From Psychrobacter urativorans (lineage in GTDB: Bacteria > Pseudomonadota > Gammaproteobacteria > Pseudomonadales > Moraxellaceae): a DNA stretch of 64,000 nucleotides. How positions within the stretch are numbered: the first letter of the stretch is position 1; every line of letters starts with the position of its first letter. Shown piece by piece: positions 26,654 to 37,100 of the stretch. The stretch lies in contig NZ_CAJHBT010000003.1 in the NCBI RefSeq assembly GCF_904846675.1, positions 1 through 64,000 of the forward strand. Direction: 5' to 3'. The notes below the pieces were generated by a model. The model was not told where the DNA came from, ran no database searches, and saw only the letters and a program-made list of their open reading frames with translations. Position numbers and translations under genes: made by a program.

Positions 26654-28351
26654 ATGTCGATGTTCAATATAGACCCAAGCTACCTATTGCTGGGCTTGAC
26701 GCTGGGCCTATCCTTGAGTCTAAGTGCGTGTCAGAGCTTACCTAAACAGCCGCATTTGCCTCAAAGCCAACAACTATCGGTAAGAGTCAATACCTTATAT
26801 CAACAGGACAATAGTAAGATTGTACAACCTGATAGTACAAAAATTGGTGATAAATCTGCTGGACATAAAGCGGACGCGCAGCAGCCGGCACTTATTGATC
26901 GTCCTAATACTAATTTGGTCGCGGCTATCACTGAGCAAAATGATATTCACCCCGACTTATCGGGTTATCATCCGATTGTGACGGGTGCGAACGCTTTTGC
27001 CTCACGCAGTATCTTGACTGGGATGGCTACCCAAAGTATCGATGTACAATATTATATTTGGCATGATGACCAAGCAGGTCAACTGATGCTCAAGGACTTG
27101 TGGCAAGCAGCTGAACGCGGGGTTATCGTACGCTTATTACTGGATGATTTTAATAATAATGCCCAGCTTGATCAGCATTTATTGCGTTTTGCAAGCCATC
27201 CCAATATCGCGGTACGGCTTGTCAATCCGCTGATGCACCGCAAGTTTTCAACATTGAACTTTGTGACCGGCCTGCCCCGAATCAATCGGCGCATGCATAA
27301 TAAAAGTATGACCTTTGATAAGCAAATCACTATTATTGGTGGTCGTAATATTGGCAACGAGTATTTAAGTAATGATCAAAACAGCCAATTTGCTGACTTA
27401 GATGTGCTACTTATTGGTAAAGTGGTGGCAGATATTGATAATAGCTTTATCAGCTATTGGTCAGCGCCAATATCGTTCGATATCGAAACCCTAGTGAGCC
27501 TTAATAAAGGGGCAACTGGTGACTTCCTAACCTCGTTAGACAAGCTCGATGACGATGAAAAGAATAATACGCGCAGCAGCTTAGCCGTTTATAAAGCGGC
27601 CATTGAAGACTCGTCTATTGACACCGATTTGGTGAATAAACGCGTGCCTTTTCGCTGGGCAGATATACAGTTTTTGAGTGACGATGTTGGCAAACTGACC
27701 AAAAGTGTGCCTAAAGAAACCAACCTAGTACATCAGTTGCGTACCTTGTTGGGCAGTCCCTCAAAAAAACTTACCATCATCTCTTCATACTTTGTCCCCA
27801 CCAAAGATGGCGTCAATACACTGGTGCAATTGGCAGATGCCGGTATCGAGATCAAAATTTTGACCAACTCGTTTGATGCGACCGACGTGACCGCTGTACA
27901 TTCAGGTTATAGTCAATGGCGACCTAAAATGCTGCGCGCCGGTATCAAAATTTATGAGCTAAAATCAACTGCTAGTGAAGAGAAGCGTGAGAATAAGCTT
28001 TGGAAAGCGCGTAGCCAATCATCAACCAGCCTGCACGCTAAAACCTTTGCCATTGATGACCATCAAGTGTTTGTCGGCTCCTATAATGTCGATCCACGTT
28101 CAGCTAATATCAATACTGAAATGGGCGTCATTATTAATGACGATGAGCTAGCGCGTCAGTTACACGAAGCATTAAGTGATGATTTGCTGAACCAAGCCTA
28201 TGAAGTCAAACTGACGGATAATGGTAAGTTACAGTGGCATACGCTCGAAAAAGGCGAAAAAGTCATTTACGATTCCGAACCACGCGTCGATACGGTTGAT
28301 CATATTTGGCTGACGATTATGTCATGGTTGCCTATTGACTGGTTACTCTAG
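26654..28351 (+). CDS. Phospholipase D family lipoprotein, ClsC-like
   Basis: Predicted cardiolipin-synthase or phospholipase D type enzyme, 565 residues. The N-terminus has a lipobox-like LSLSAC with Cys26, so the protein is probably membrane-anchored in the envelope. The two HxK(x)4D motifs of the superfamily are HNKSMTFDKQ (His215) and HAKTFAIDD (His461). Each is followed by the expected GGRNIGNEY or GSYNVDPRS. This arrangement fits ClsC/YmdC-type cardiolipin synthases that use phosphatidylethanolamine and phosphatidylglycerol, but no ymdB-like partner is adjacent. A good terminator follows. A hydrophobic tail LTIMSWLPIDWLL ends the protein as in the family. Confidence 0.88.
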   Translation: MSMFNIDPSYLLLGLTLGLSLSLSACQSLPKQPHLPQSQQLSVRVNTLYQQDNSKIVQPDSTKIGDKSAGHKADAQQPALIDRPNTNLVAAITEQNDIHPDLSGYHPIVTGANAFASRSILTGMATQSIDVQYYIWHDDQAGQLMLKDLWQAAERGVIVRLLLDDFNNNAQLDQHLLRFASHPNIAVRLVNPLMHRKFSTLNFVTGLPRINRRMHNKSMTFDKQITIIGGRNIGNEYLSNDQNSQFADLDVLLIGKVVADIDNSFISYWSAPISFDIETLVSLNKGATGDFLTSLDKLDDDEKNNTRSSLAVYKAAIEDSSIDTDLVNKRVPFRWADIQFLSDDVGKLTKSVPKETNLVHQLRTLLGSPSKKLTIISSYFVPTKDGVNTLVQLADAGIEIKILTNSFDATDVTAVHSGYSQWRPKMLRAGIKIYELKSTASEEKRENKLWKARSQSSTSLHAKTFAIDDHQVFVGSYNVDPRSANINTEMGVIINDDELARQLHEALSDDLLNQAYEVKLTDNGKLQWHTLEKGEKVIYDSEPRVDTVDHIWLTIMSWLPIDWLL

Positions 28352-28425
28352 CACCCTAATTTATATGATTTTAATGCCTTAATAAGCCTTTGACTTTGCA
28401 AGTAATTGCTTGTTAAGTGATTACT

Positions 28426-28466
28426 CGGTAAATCATCATGGTAGCGTGCTGATTTACCGCTTTTTA
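28426..28466 (+). terminator. Terminator after the phospholipase D gene
   Basis: Stem CGGTAAATCA / TGATTTACCG, loop 14 nt, followed by CTTTTTA. Confidence 0.75.
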
Positions 28467-28559
28467 TGTTGGATAGTTATCTCATAGTACGCTTTGATGG
28501 TGTACTTGTCATGATGACTGCCTCAGCCACCATGTTGATATTTGGATACCTGATCTATT

Positions 28560-29861
28560 ATGCCCTCTCGCTCTCAATATGCACTCATGTCTTCGGCAGA
28601 CAAAAACATGGTGCTGTTCATCTGCTTTAGTAGCGCCGTGGCATTTTTTGATTTTTTAATCTATCTGTATATGGCAGATATTGTCTCGTCTACTTTTTTC
28701 CCAGCTAACCTAGATCCGAATATCTCAAAACTGCAAGGTCTTGGGCTTTTTGCAGTCGGTTATTTGGCGCGGCCACTTGGCGGGTTAATTTTTGGGCGTT
28801 ATGGTGATATTAAGGGTCGTAAGCCAATACTCTTGCTCAGTATGCTTGTCACTGCTGGTAGTATGCTGGCGATGGCCTGTCTGCCAACCTATGCCCAATG
28901 GGGACTGCTAGCACCTGCGTTATTTATTTTATTGCGGCTGATTCAGGGTATGGCATTCGGAGTATATGTGCCGCTGGCGTGGATATTTGTCGCTGAACAC
29001 GTCCCGCGCCAATATTTATCGCTTGGCTGTAGCTACGTGACGGCAAGTTTTTTTGTGGGTGTACTGTTTTCCAACGCCTTTTTTATATGGCTAAACGAAT
29101 CTATGACACCTGAGCAGCTCATCACTAATGGTTGGCGATTGCCGTTTATTGTGGCAGCGGTACTGAGTTTTTTACCGCTACTGGCTTGGCGCTTTATCAA
29201 TGAATCGCCGTTCTTTATCGAATTGCGTGATATAAAGCCGGACAAACACACCAATCAACCTTTTACACTCTTGTTTAAGAATTGTCGGCAGTCGATATTT
29301 ATTGGGTTGATGTTGACTTTGATTATCGCTAGTATCACTACGGTCATCATATTATTATTACCTGAATTGATTGAGCTGAGTTTTACTTTAAACAATGATT
29401 TATTTGATTTTTCCCATAGCCTTGGCATTGTGTTTATGATTTTTGGCTGTATATTTTATGGATTAATATCCAATTATCAGAACTTTGGTAGAATTTTGGT
29501 CATTGGTTCCGTGTTATTAATAGGCCAAATGTTCGCTTTCTATTACCATCTGGAAGCAGGTGGCGATTATATTTTAATAATGTATGCGTTGTTAGGATTT
29601 TGTGCCGGTATTGTGGGCATGGTACCTGCTATTCTTGTGCAGCTCTTTCCAACCAATGTACGATTAACGGGTGTGGCGCTTTCTTATAATGTGATGTATG
29701 GTATTGTGGGCGGTTTGGTACCTTTTGGCCTTGGTTATGCCACGATGTTTATAAGCTTCTCTCCTGCTTTATATATCGCGTTTATTGGTTTCATTGGCGT
29801 GATAATGGGACTTTATTTTTATCATCTGCCCGAATTTAGAAAAATAGATACTATTATTTAA
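28560..29861 (+). CDS. MFS transporter, metabolite:proton symporter type
   Basis: Inner-membrane major facilitator protein of 433 residues with about 12 hydrophobic segments. The loop 2-3 motif GYLARPLGGLIFGRYGDIKGRKP is that of the metabolite:H+ symporter (MHS) group, with LIQGMAFG and FINESPFFIEL also typical. ProP, KgtP and ShiA belong here, so the substrate could be an osmolyte or a carboxylic acid; I cannot choose. The first ATG is used although a Met ten codons later is also possible. It lies 58 nt before dusA on the same strand. Confidence 0.85.
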   Translation: MPSRSQYALMSSADKNMVLFICFSSAVAFFDFLIYLYMADIVSSTFFPANLDPNISKLQGLGLFAVGYLARPLGGLIFGRYGDIKGRKPILLLSMLVTAGSMLAMACLPTYAQWGLLAPALFILLRLIQGMAFGVYVPLAWIFVAEHVPRQYLSLGCSYVTASFFVGVLFSNAFFIWLNESMTPEQLITNGWRLPFIVAAVLSFLPLLAWRFINESPFFIELRDIKPDKHTNQPFTLLFKNCRQSIFIGLMLTLIIASITTVIILLLPELIELSFTLNNDLFDFSHSLGIVFMIFGCIFYGLISNYQNFGRILVIGSVLLIGQMFAFYYHLEAGGDYILIMYALLGFCAGIVGMVPAILVQLFPTNVRLTGVALSYNVMYGIVGGLVPFGLGYATMFISFSPALYIAFIGFIGVIMGLYFYHLPEFRKIDTII

Positions 29862-29919
29862 TGGTAATTATTTTGAAATAGCCATTTGAACACTAACAAT
29901 CGAAAAAAGGCGGTGAACA

Positions 29920-30894
29920 ATGAGGGTTGATATGACCGATAAGCGCCTATCAGTCGCGCCGATGATAGACTGGACGACCACCGAATATCGCTATTTTGCG
30001 CGGCTATTTAACCCGAACGTATATTTATACACTGAGATGATCAGTACGGGTGCGCTACTGCATGGCAATCGCGCACGACATTTGCGCTTTGATAAGGGCG
30101 AGCATCCTATTGTCCTGCAGCTGGGCGGAGCCGACGTTAACGAGATGACGCAGTGTGCCGAATTTGCGCAGCAGCATGATTATGACGAAGTTAATATCAA
30201 TGTTGGCTGCCCATCCGACCGTGTACAGCATAATAAAATCGGTGCCTGCCTGATGGCAGAGCCTCATACCGTTGCTGACTTGGTTAGGCACATGCAAGCC
30301 GCTGTCGATATTCCGGTAACGGTTAAGCATCGCATCGGTATTGATGATTTTGACAGTTATGAATTTATGCATCAGTTTGTAGAGACCGTAGCTGCTGGAG
30401 GGTGCACACGCTTTATCGTCCATGCGCGTACCGCGTGGCTCCAAGGCCTTAGCCCCAAACAAAATCGTGAGGTTCCACCGCTACGCTACGATGATGTTTA
30501 CCGATTAAAGCAAGACTTCCCTGAATTAGCTATTGAGATTAATGGCGGTATTGAAACCATAGCAGATATTCAAAACCACCTGCAACATCTTGACGGCGTA
30601 ATGATTGGGCGCGCATTTTATCATAACCCCTACCTGTTAGCTGAAGCCAACACTCTATGGGATCAACCGGTTCCCAAGCGCTCAGATATTTTAGCGCAAC
30701 TGTATCCGCATCTACGTCAGCAAGTAGAAAAAGGTGAACCGCTATCCACGATGGCGCGGCATTATTTAGGGTTGTTTCAGGGATTAAGTGGCGCACGAAA
30801 ATGGCGGCAAGCGTTAAGTGGTAAGCCGCATCTGACAGTTGAAGATATAGAACAGGCAGCGTTTGAAGTATTGCAATTAAATCCCGATGCTTAG
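29920..30894 (+). CDS. dusA: tRNA-dihydrouridine(20/20a) synthase
   Basis: FMN enzyme that reduces U20 and U20a in the D-loop of tRNA. At 324 residues it is of usual length. LSVAPMIDWTTTEYRYFARL is the N-terminal DusA signature, and the catalytic Cys97 lies in VNINVGCPSDRVQ. VKHRIGIDD and FIVHARTAWLQGLSPKQNRE distinguish DusA from DusB and DusC. The C-terminal GARKWRQALS is the tRNA-binding domain. AAAGGCGG upstream supports the ATG at 29920. The downstream neighbour is convergent. Confidence 0.95.
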   Translation: MRVDMTDKRLSVAPMIDWTTTEYRYFARLFNPNVYLYTEMISTGALLHGNRARHLRFDKGEHPIVLQLGGADVNEMTQCAEFAQQHDYDEVNINVGCPSDRVQHNKIGACLMAEPHTVADLVRHMQAAVDIPVTVKHRIGIDDFDSYEFMHQFVETVAAGGCTRFIVHARTAWLQGLSPKQNREVPPLRYDDVYRLKQDFPELAIEINGGIETIADIQNHLQHLDGVMIGRAFYHNPYLLAEANTLWDQPVPKRSDILAQLYPHLRQQVEKGEPLSTMARHYLGLFQGLSGARKWRQALSGKPHLTVEDIEQAAFEVLQLNPDA

Positions 30895-30975
30895 TATATG
30901 CATGCTAAATAATGATTTATGTCATAAGCCACTATTTAGCGCTGAAAAACTAATTTAGGAAGCTGGTTTAAAGGA

Positions 30976-31776
30976 TTAGCCAACTTGTAATAAATACTGC
31001 CACATTGCCACGCCGTTATTGAGCATATGCAGTAGTATAGGCAACAGTAACGAGCCAGACTTGATGCGGGCATAGCAAAATATCAATGCCAATAACACAA
31101 TCGTACTTATCTCATAGAAACCATATTGCAAGTGAATCGTGGCGAAGATAATACTAGTCGCGATGCTGGCAATGACAGCACCGCGCCGCTCTGACTTCTC
31201 ATTTACCTGCGTACCTGAAAACTGCCCAGCAATAGCAGACCATAACAACCCTCGAAAGACCAACTCTTCATATATTGGCGCGATAATCACCAGCGCCAAC
31301 ATCAGCAGCCATACCGAGCTGACCGACTGATATAACGGGTCAACGAAAGCAGATGGCATTACATCTAGCCAGTAAGTCAATGCCTGACTGCCCATCATAA
31401 ATAGTAATAGTATGCCTAGCAGTGCCAGACCAGTGGTTAGCGAAAACGGAGTGAGTGCCAAATATTGCCGCACATCACCGCCTTTTGAGCGAATAATGAT
31501 TATGCTAAGTAGCGTCAATATGACGCAACTAATAATAATGGATACGCTCACAATTGTGCCGTCATTACTACCCAAAAACAATGTATCACCGACTGTTAGG
31601 CTATCAGCTGCTGGCAATAACAGCTTGCCAGCTAAATAAACACCCACTAGCTGACTGGCAAAAAACGCAATAACCATTCCTACAATAAGCGCTAGCGTGC
31701 CAAAATGCGAAAATACAGGCAGTTTCTTGGGCTGATTAATGGTTAAGTCATCTGAAGGTGGCGTTTGGTTTAGCAT
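30976..31776 (-). CDS. CPBP family intramembrane metalloprotease
   Basis: Integral membrane protein of about 266 residues with seven or eight hydrophobic segments. The three motifs of the CAAX-protease and bacteriocin-processing (Abi) family are present: EELVFRGLLW (EExxxR), FATIHLQYG (FxxxH) and LHMLNNG (HxxxN). Family members cleave within the membrane, but the natural substrate here is unknown. The ATG at 31776 is preferred; the frame extends to a TTG at 31791 without a ribosome-binding site. Convergent with dusA, and followed at the 5' side by a hydrolase gene on the same strand. Confidence 0.88.
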   Translation of the reverse strand: MLNQTPPSDDLTINQPKKLPVFSHFGTLALIVGMVIAFFASQLVGVYLAGKLLLPAADSLTVGDTLFLGSNDGTIVSVSIIISCVILTLLSIIIIRSKGGDVRQYLALTPFSLTTGLALLGILLLFMMGSQALTYWLDVMPSAFVDPLYQSVSSVWLLMLALVIIAPIYEELVFRGLLWSAIAGQFSGTQVNEKSERRGAVIASIATSIIFATIHLQYGFYEISTIVLLALIFCYARIKSGSLLLPILLHMLNNGVAMWQYLLQVG

Positions 31777-31848
31777 AGCATGGTGGCTCAAAATGGCGGC
31801 AAGATACGTTTAACTAATGTTTTCAAAACAACCGTGACTATTCATGAT

Positions 31849-32736
31849 TTAATCTGACAGTTGCCGAGCAATCAAGGTTAATACTCGCGCCGATACCGAT
31901 TCTGGGTGCTCAAGTGGGAACATATGACCACCGGCATGGGTCTCATAGGGAATTCCTAAACGCGCGTTGATTTGTTGCGGAAAACGTCGCTTTAAAAACA
32001 CACTATCTTCACCAATGACCAAGGTTATGGGAAGCTTAGGCGCACGGTTCGGCACTAGCCAATACCAAGAAGGATTGGTACGAAACACCGCCACTTCATT
32101 CGCCTTAGGGATTGCTAAGGTCACCTTACCATCAGCGCGCTCATGTAAGCCATGCTTGATATAACCTTCAAAACTACGCTCATCAAAATGTTTAAAAAAC
32201 CCTTTGTGGCGCAACTTATCATAAGCGTCAGCGCGGCTGTCCCAGACATCACGGCGATGTTTAGAGACACCAGCAGGCGACAGCTTATCCATCAAGCGAT
32301 TATTCATCAGTGGCAGACGATCAGCCGTTTTTGCAAGGTGCCACAGCAAACTGGCCTTACCATAAATCCAAGGTGGATCTAGTAGTACCGCTTGGCTAAA
32401 GCGTTCAGGGTTACAATATAGCACCTGTATGGTACACATAGCACCCAATGAATGTCCGACTGCTACTACTTGCGCGACGCCATGTTCCTTGCAGATACGC
32501 TCAACACTATCAAGTATTTGCTGCGTTAAACTGCGCCAATGATTATCAACCGGATAATCAGGATTGCCGCCCAACATTGGAATAGTTTCAATGGTAAAAA
32601 ACTCAGCCAAACCTTCAAAAAACGGCTCATAGACTGCACTTGGCATTCCATTAGCATGGGCAAAATGGATAACCGGTTTTTGCGTTTTTTGGGATACTGG
32701 CAGCGACGCAAAAGTCTGCGAATTAATAACACTCAT
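31849..32736 (-). CDS. Alpha/beta hydrolase
   Basis: Cytoplasmic serine hydrolase of 295 residues. The first strand is VIHFAHANGMPSAVYEPF, where HANG replaces the more common HGxxG and would form the oxyanion hole. The nucleophile is in VAVGHSLGAM (about residue 98). The acid is likely Asp in VIGEDSVFL, and the His is in HAGGHMFPLEHPE. The substrate is not deducible. The start is supported by the family-like N-terminus. Same strand as sppA upstream but separated from it by a terminator. Confidence 0.88.
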   Translation of the reverse strand: MSVINSQTFASLPVSQKTQKPVIHFAHANGMPSAVYEPFFEGLAEFFTIETIPMLGGNPDYPVDNHWRSLTQQILDSVERICKEHGVAQVVAVGHSLGAMCTIQVLYCNPERFSQAVLLDPPWIYGKASLLWHLAKTADRLPLMNNRLMDKLSPAGVSKHRRDVWDSRADAYDKLRHKGFFKHFDERSFEGYIKHGLHERADGKVTLAIPKANEVAVFRTNPSWYWLVPNRAPKLPITLVIGEDSVFLKRRFPQQINARLGIPYETHAGGHMFPLEHPESVSARVLTLIARQLSD

Positions 32737-32801
32737 GGCTTATTCTCACTGATTCTAATGGGCTCTTATTAAACCAAATAGTCGGATAGTAAAACAACAA
32801 A

Positions 32802-32826
32802 ACTGAGCCGTTATGCATGGCTCAGT
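32802..32826 (-). terminator. Terminator after sppA
   Basis: Stem ACTGAGCC / GGCTCAGT with a 9-nt loop, followed on the minus strand by TTTTGTTGTTTT. Confidence 0.75.
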
Positions 32827-32873
32827 CTTTATGATAATCCTATTAAGTAGATGCTAAATTAAAAATTCTAAGA

Positions 32874-33935
32874 TTAACGCATCTGCGCATTACCCTCATC
32901 TTTTGGTAATACATCAAGGTTGATACTTGAGCCGATACCTGCGCCCATTTTAACGGCAAAGCGGTCCATAAAGAACTGGAACGGATCCATCGGCGTATAG
33001 TTCACTACAGTTTTAAGTTTAAGTTCTCTCTCTAAACTGGCAATACTTCCGGTTTTATCCGCTAAACCTAAGGCGATTGATTGCTCGCCTGTCCAAAATA
33101 ATCCTGAAAACAGCTTGTTTTCTTCTGGATTTTTTAGACGGTCGCCGCGACCTTCTTTAACCGCATTGATAAAGTGCTTATGGGTATTAGCCAGCACTTT
33201 TTCGACATGTTGCTCTTCATAATCCGTAAGCGGGCGCGACAAGCTTAAGATATCCTTATACTCGCCAGCAGTAATAGTACGGTCTTCTACGCCTACTTTA
33301 TCCATTAAACCTTCGATATTATAGCTTGGCATAATGACACCAATGGAGCCAACCAAGCTTGATGGATTGACATAAATCTCGTCAGCCGCGGACGCAATAT
33401 AATAAGCACCAGAGGCGCCAATATCACCAATGACAGCATAGAGCTTTTTATTAGGATATTCTTTACGCAAGTCCATCATAGTTTGCCAGATTTCATCCGA
33501 CTGCACAGGAGAGCCGCCAGGTGAATTAATATCTAGTGCTACCGCTTTTGAATTGCTATTTTCAAAAGCACGCGTCAAGGCTTTACTGACGTCATAAGCA
33601 TTGGCTTTATCACTATTACTGATAGTACCTTGTAGCTCAACCACTGCCAAATGCGGCTTACTGGTATCGACACTATCAAGCCCAGTCGGAGTGTTACTAG
33701 TACAACCGCGACCCAAGGCCAACACGATGAATAAAAGATAACCAAAGGTGAGCAGCTTAAAAAATATACTCCAACGCCGCGCTCGCCGCTGCTCTGCCAC
33801 GCTGGCTAATAGAGTGTTTTCGATCAGTCGCCACTCTTGTCCACTTGGCTGACTTGGTGGCAGCGGTTGTATTGGTGCTGGCTGGTTTGCCGAATTTTCA
33901 GGACGTTTATTAGGGTCTGGTGGCCAGTTGGGCAT
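32874..33935 (-). CDS. sppA: Signal peptide peptidase SppA (S49 family)
   Basis: Membrane-bound serine protease that degrades cleaved signal peptides. The 353-residue product is the short SppA form with one protease domain. A Pro-rich cytoplasmic N-terminus is followed by one transmembrane helix at about 57-75 (IFFKLLTFGYLLFIVLAL). The Ser/Lys dyad is Ser175 in GDIGASGAYYIASAA and Lys227 in TAGEYKDILS, spaced as in the family. INSPGGSPVQSDEIW forms the substrate groove. AGGAAG precedes the ATG. It lies downstream of comEC on the same strand with a 204-nt gap. Confidence 0.93.
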   Translation of the reverse strand: MPNWPPDPNKRPENSANQPAPIQPLPPSQPSGQEWRLIENTLLASVAEQRRARRWSIFFKLLTFGYLLFIVLALGRGCTSNTPTGLDSVDTSKPHLAVVELQGTISNSDKANAYDVSKALTRAFENSNSKAVALDINSPGGSPVQSDEIWQTMMDLRKEYPNKKLYAVIGDIGASGAYYIASAADEIYVNPSSLVGSIGVIMPSYNIEGLMDKVGVEDRTITAGEYKDILSLSRPLTDYEEQHVEKVLANTHKHFINAVKEGRGDRLKNPEENKLFSGLFWTGEQSIALGLADKTGSIASLERELKLKTVVNYTPMDPFQFFMDRFAVKMGAGIGSSINLDVLPKDEGNAQMR

Positions 33936-34139
33936 ATAACTTCCTAAGTTAGAAACAATCTAAAACGATAAAAGAGCGGCTATAAAAGCATAAATACAGC
34001 TTAAAACATCAAGTCTTTAACTATATTGGCACTCTATTTTAATTAGCTACTAAGTATGGTGCTATTTTGGTCACGGTTCAATAGTAGACACATGAGAAAC
34101 TATAAAATGTAACGTTATTGTTGCGTTATTTGTGCCTAT

Positions 34140-37100
34140 TCAATTGACTTGAGACTCTGTGCCAAGGGACAATGCAACTTCTAAAGGCTCATTATCATAA
34201 GTCATCACCTCGCCTACTCTTTGCGTCGTTAATATCTCAGCAGACACTGGTGAACTACTGTGACTGAGCCACGTTATCGTATGCTCAGAAGCGTTACTAA
34301 TAGCAAACGGCTTAGCGGTACATAACAATGACCACAATTGCCAAATGCGTGGATGAGTAGCGGCATCAAGAATAAGGCGTGACTGAGAGCGCTTGCTTTG
34401 ATTTAAATTCTGATCAGCATTCTGCTTATTTTTTACTACTGATTGCTCTAGCGCTTGGCCTAAGTTTTCTTCTAGTGGCGCAGTAGATAACGCTAATTTT
34501 TGCGCCGTCAAATTTGGGGACTGCCGTGGATTAACGCCATTATACCGGACAATATTAATGGGCATATCACTATCAATGGCTAGCGTACAATCCCAAACGC
34601 TGGCATCGTCTATTTTGTGCCAGCCGGTCATCGCTTGCAATGTTAAATCGCCATTGACCAGCTGCCATATTTTACCTTGCTCACAGCGTTGAGCACTTAT
34701 CAAAGCTCTAGTTTCAGACGAGCTGTCATTCAGATAAGTTTGCAGCAGTGTTGACCAACGTTCACTACGTCCCGCTTGCCAATAGTGATTGGTTGGCAAA
34801 CTTTGGATTAATTGGGCAACCGTCATCGGTAGCAGCTCAGGCGACGAAGCAATATTTTTTTCTTTAGGTTTTTTATTTGGCAATATATTGGTTAAAGGGC
34901 TGGTTAATGCTGCAACGCTTGTCTGTACCACTATACCTTCTAGATGCTTAATAGCTAAGGTACGCAGTTGCTGCTCTAATGTCTCAGACAGCTTGTCCGC
35001 ATTCAGTGAGCTTGGCATAGTTCGCATATCATGTGGACGATGGTTGGCTAAAAATAGCCAGCTAACATTACCCGAAACTGACGACTTTTCAAGTTGATTA
35101 TCTTCATTAAGCTTATCTTTATTAATTTTATTATTGTTAATAGGATACTGTAATACCGCAGCGGTCACATAACGGTCGCCTGTAGGCAAAATATATAACG
35201 TTGGCGCCAGGGATAATGCCTGCTGATTGCTGGATACCGTCATCATTAGCAGAGCCAGCGGCGGCAATGCCAACCAGCGACTAATAAGTCCACGCGGTAG
35301 CAGCCAAGGCAGCATAATCAACAAAGCCATCAGTAGCATGCCGGTATTAACCGGTGTATATAACCATGCGCCCTTGAGCGCGGGTAACCCCGTCAGCCAC
35401 GCTATCAGTTCGTGTAAATTAGCAACGACTGTACTCACCAATGTCCAAATACTATCAGCGGCTATTGGAAATATAAGATAACACAGCCCTGCCAGTAAAT
35501 TAAGCGGCACAATAACCCAGCCAAACAGACCAATAGCAAACAAGTTAATGACTAAGCCCCACAGGGACACCTTGCCAAATAGCAATAAGGTAATCGGTAA
35601 TAGAGCGATAAACAACCAACATTGCAGCTTAAAAACTCGTTTAAATAGCGACCAAATTTTCGTACGCATTAAGTCCGTTCTAGAGTGCTGTCTATTAAGG
35701 TTATGTTTACGCTGATGTTGAGCGGATAATTTGGCTTGTGCCTGTCGCCCATCATCGTAATTTAAAAGCAATGCCACCGCGATAAAGGACAGCCAGTAGC
35801 CTGCCTGCCATAAGACGTAAGGGTCGAACCACGCCATCACTATTGCCAGTGCTAATAACACGCGCATCGTACTGATGGGCAACAAAGTCAATCGTACTGC
35901 CCCAACAGCCAGTAACATCCATGCCGTTCGCGCCGCCGGCACATCAAACCCTGTAAACAGCGCATAAATAAAGGCCGCGCCAATCATTACCCACCAGCGC
36001 ACCTGCCAACGGGGGATAGTGCGATACAATACTGACCCTCTTTTATCAATCAATAACGTGACCAAACCAGCCAGCACAATCGCCGAAAATAGGACGTGCG
36101 TACCAGAAATGGCTAGTAAATGAGAGATACCTGCCAGCTGATATAAGTCTTTAGTCTCATGACTGATGAGACTGCGGTCGCCAGTTAATAGGCTCAGCGT
36201 CACCGCACGGGCTTGCTGCTGGGCGGTGGTTTTCTGCGGCCAATCTTGATAAAAATGCTGACGCAATTGCCAACGCCATTGATCAATGGTCACACGTAGA
36301 GAGTGCAGATAAGAGTCAGAAAACGTCAGCAGCGTCGACGAATCACCAACCGTATTAACAGGAGCACCCATTGCTATCACATTGGCCACTCCATCAATAT
36401 CACGCGCCCGCAGCCAGCGATAGCTGTCAAAACCTGACGGATTATTAAGGGCTTCTTGCGACGTTTCTAGCGGCGCAAGTGCTAAAGTCATCAGCATTTG
36501 AGCGCCGGGCTGTAAACCGTTTAAGGTTGCTAGCTTGGTATCAGCCTTATTATTTTTAGGATAGGCGTTTAGTAAGATGCGATATGTTTTATATTTGGCA
36601 ACTTTAATATTTTTAGTATTGTCATTATCCGAGCTATTATTTTTTATATACTCTAGAGTGTTTGCATTTAAGTCTTCATCGCTCAATTCCGCTACCAATG
36701 GCGTAAGCGCTCTTAATATTGCCACTTGCCGATAGCCATTATTAGTTTCTGGATCATAAACGCTGTCGCTAATACCTTCGATAGTCACCCACGCTTGAAC
36801 GCGCATCGGCTCAGTGATTTTTGTGGTTTCTGCTTGCTGATGATGGCTTAATACTTGCCATGCACTACCAATAATTAAAATACTGGTCAATAGCGCTATT
36901 AGCAAATAATGAAAAGCGCGAAAGGATAAACGAAGGACGGAAAGCCGACTTTTTGAAAAAGAAGAATGGGTAGCCACAGGTGGTGATGCGCCACGCTGGC
37001 TGATAACGATTAAGAGAATGGCGACGATAATAAGCAACAGCGGCAAAAGCGAGAAAGCACTCATGCTGACTAGCAAATCACTGTCCGGCAACCCCATGCT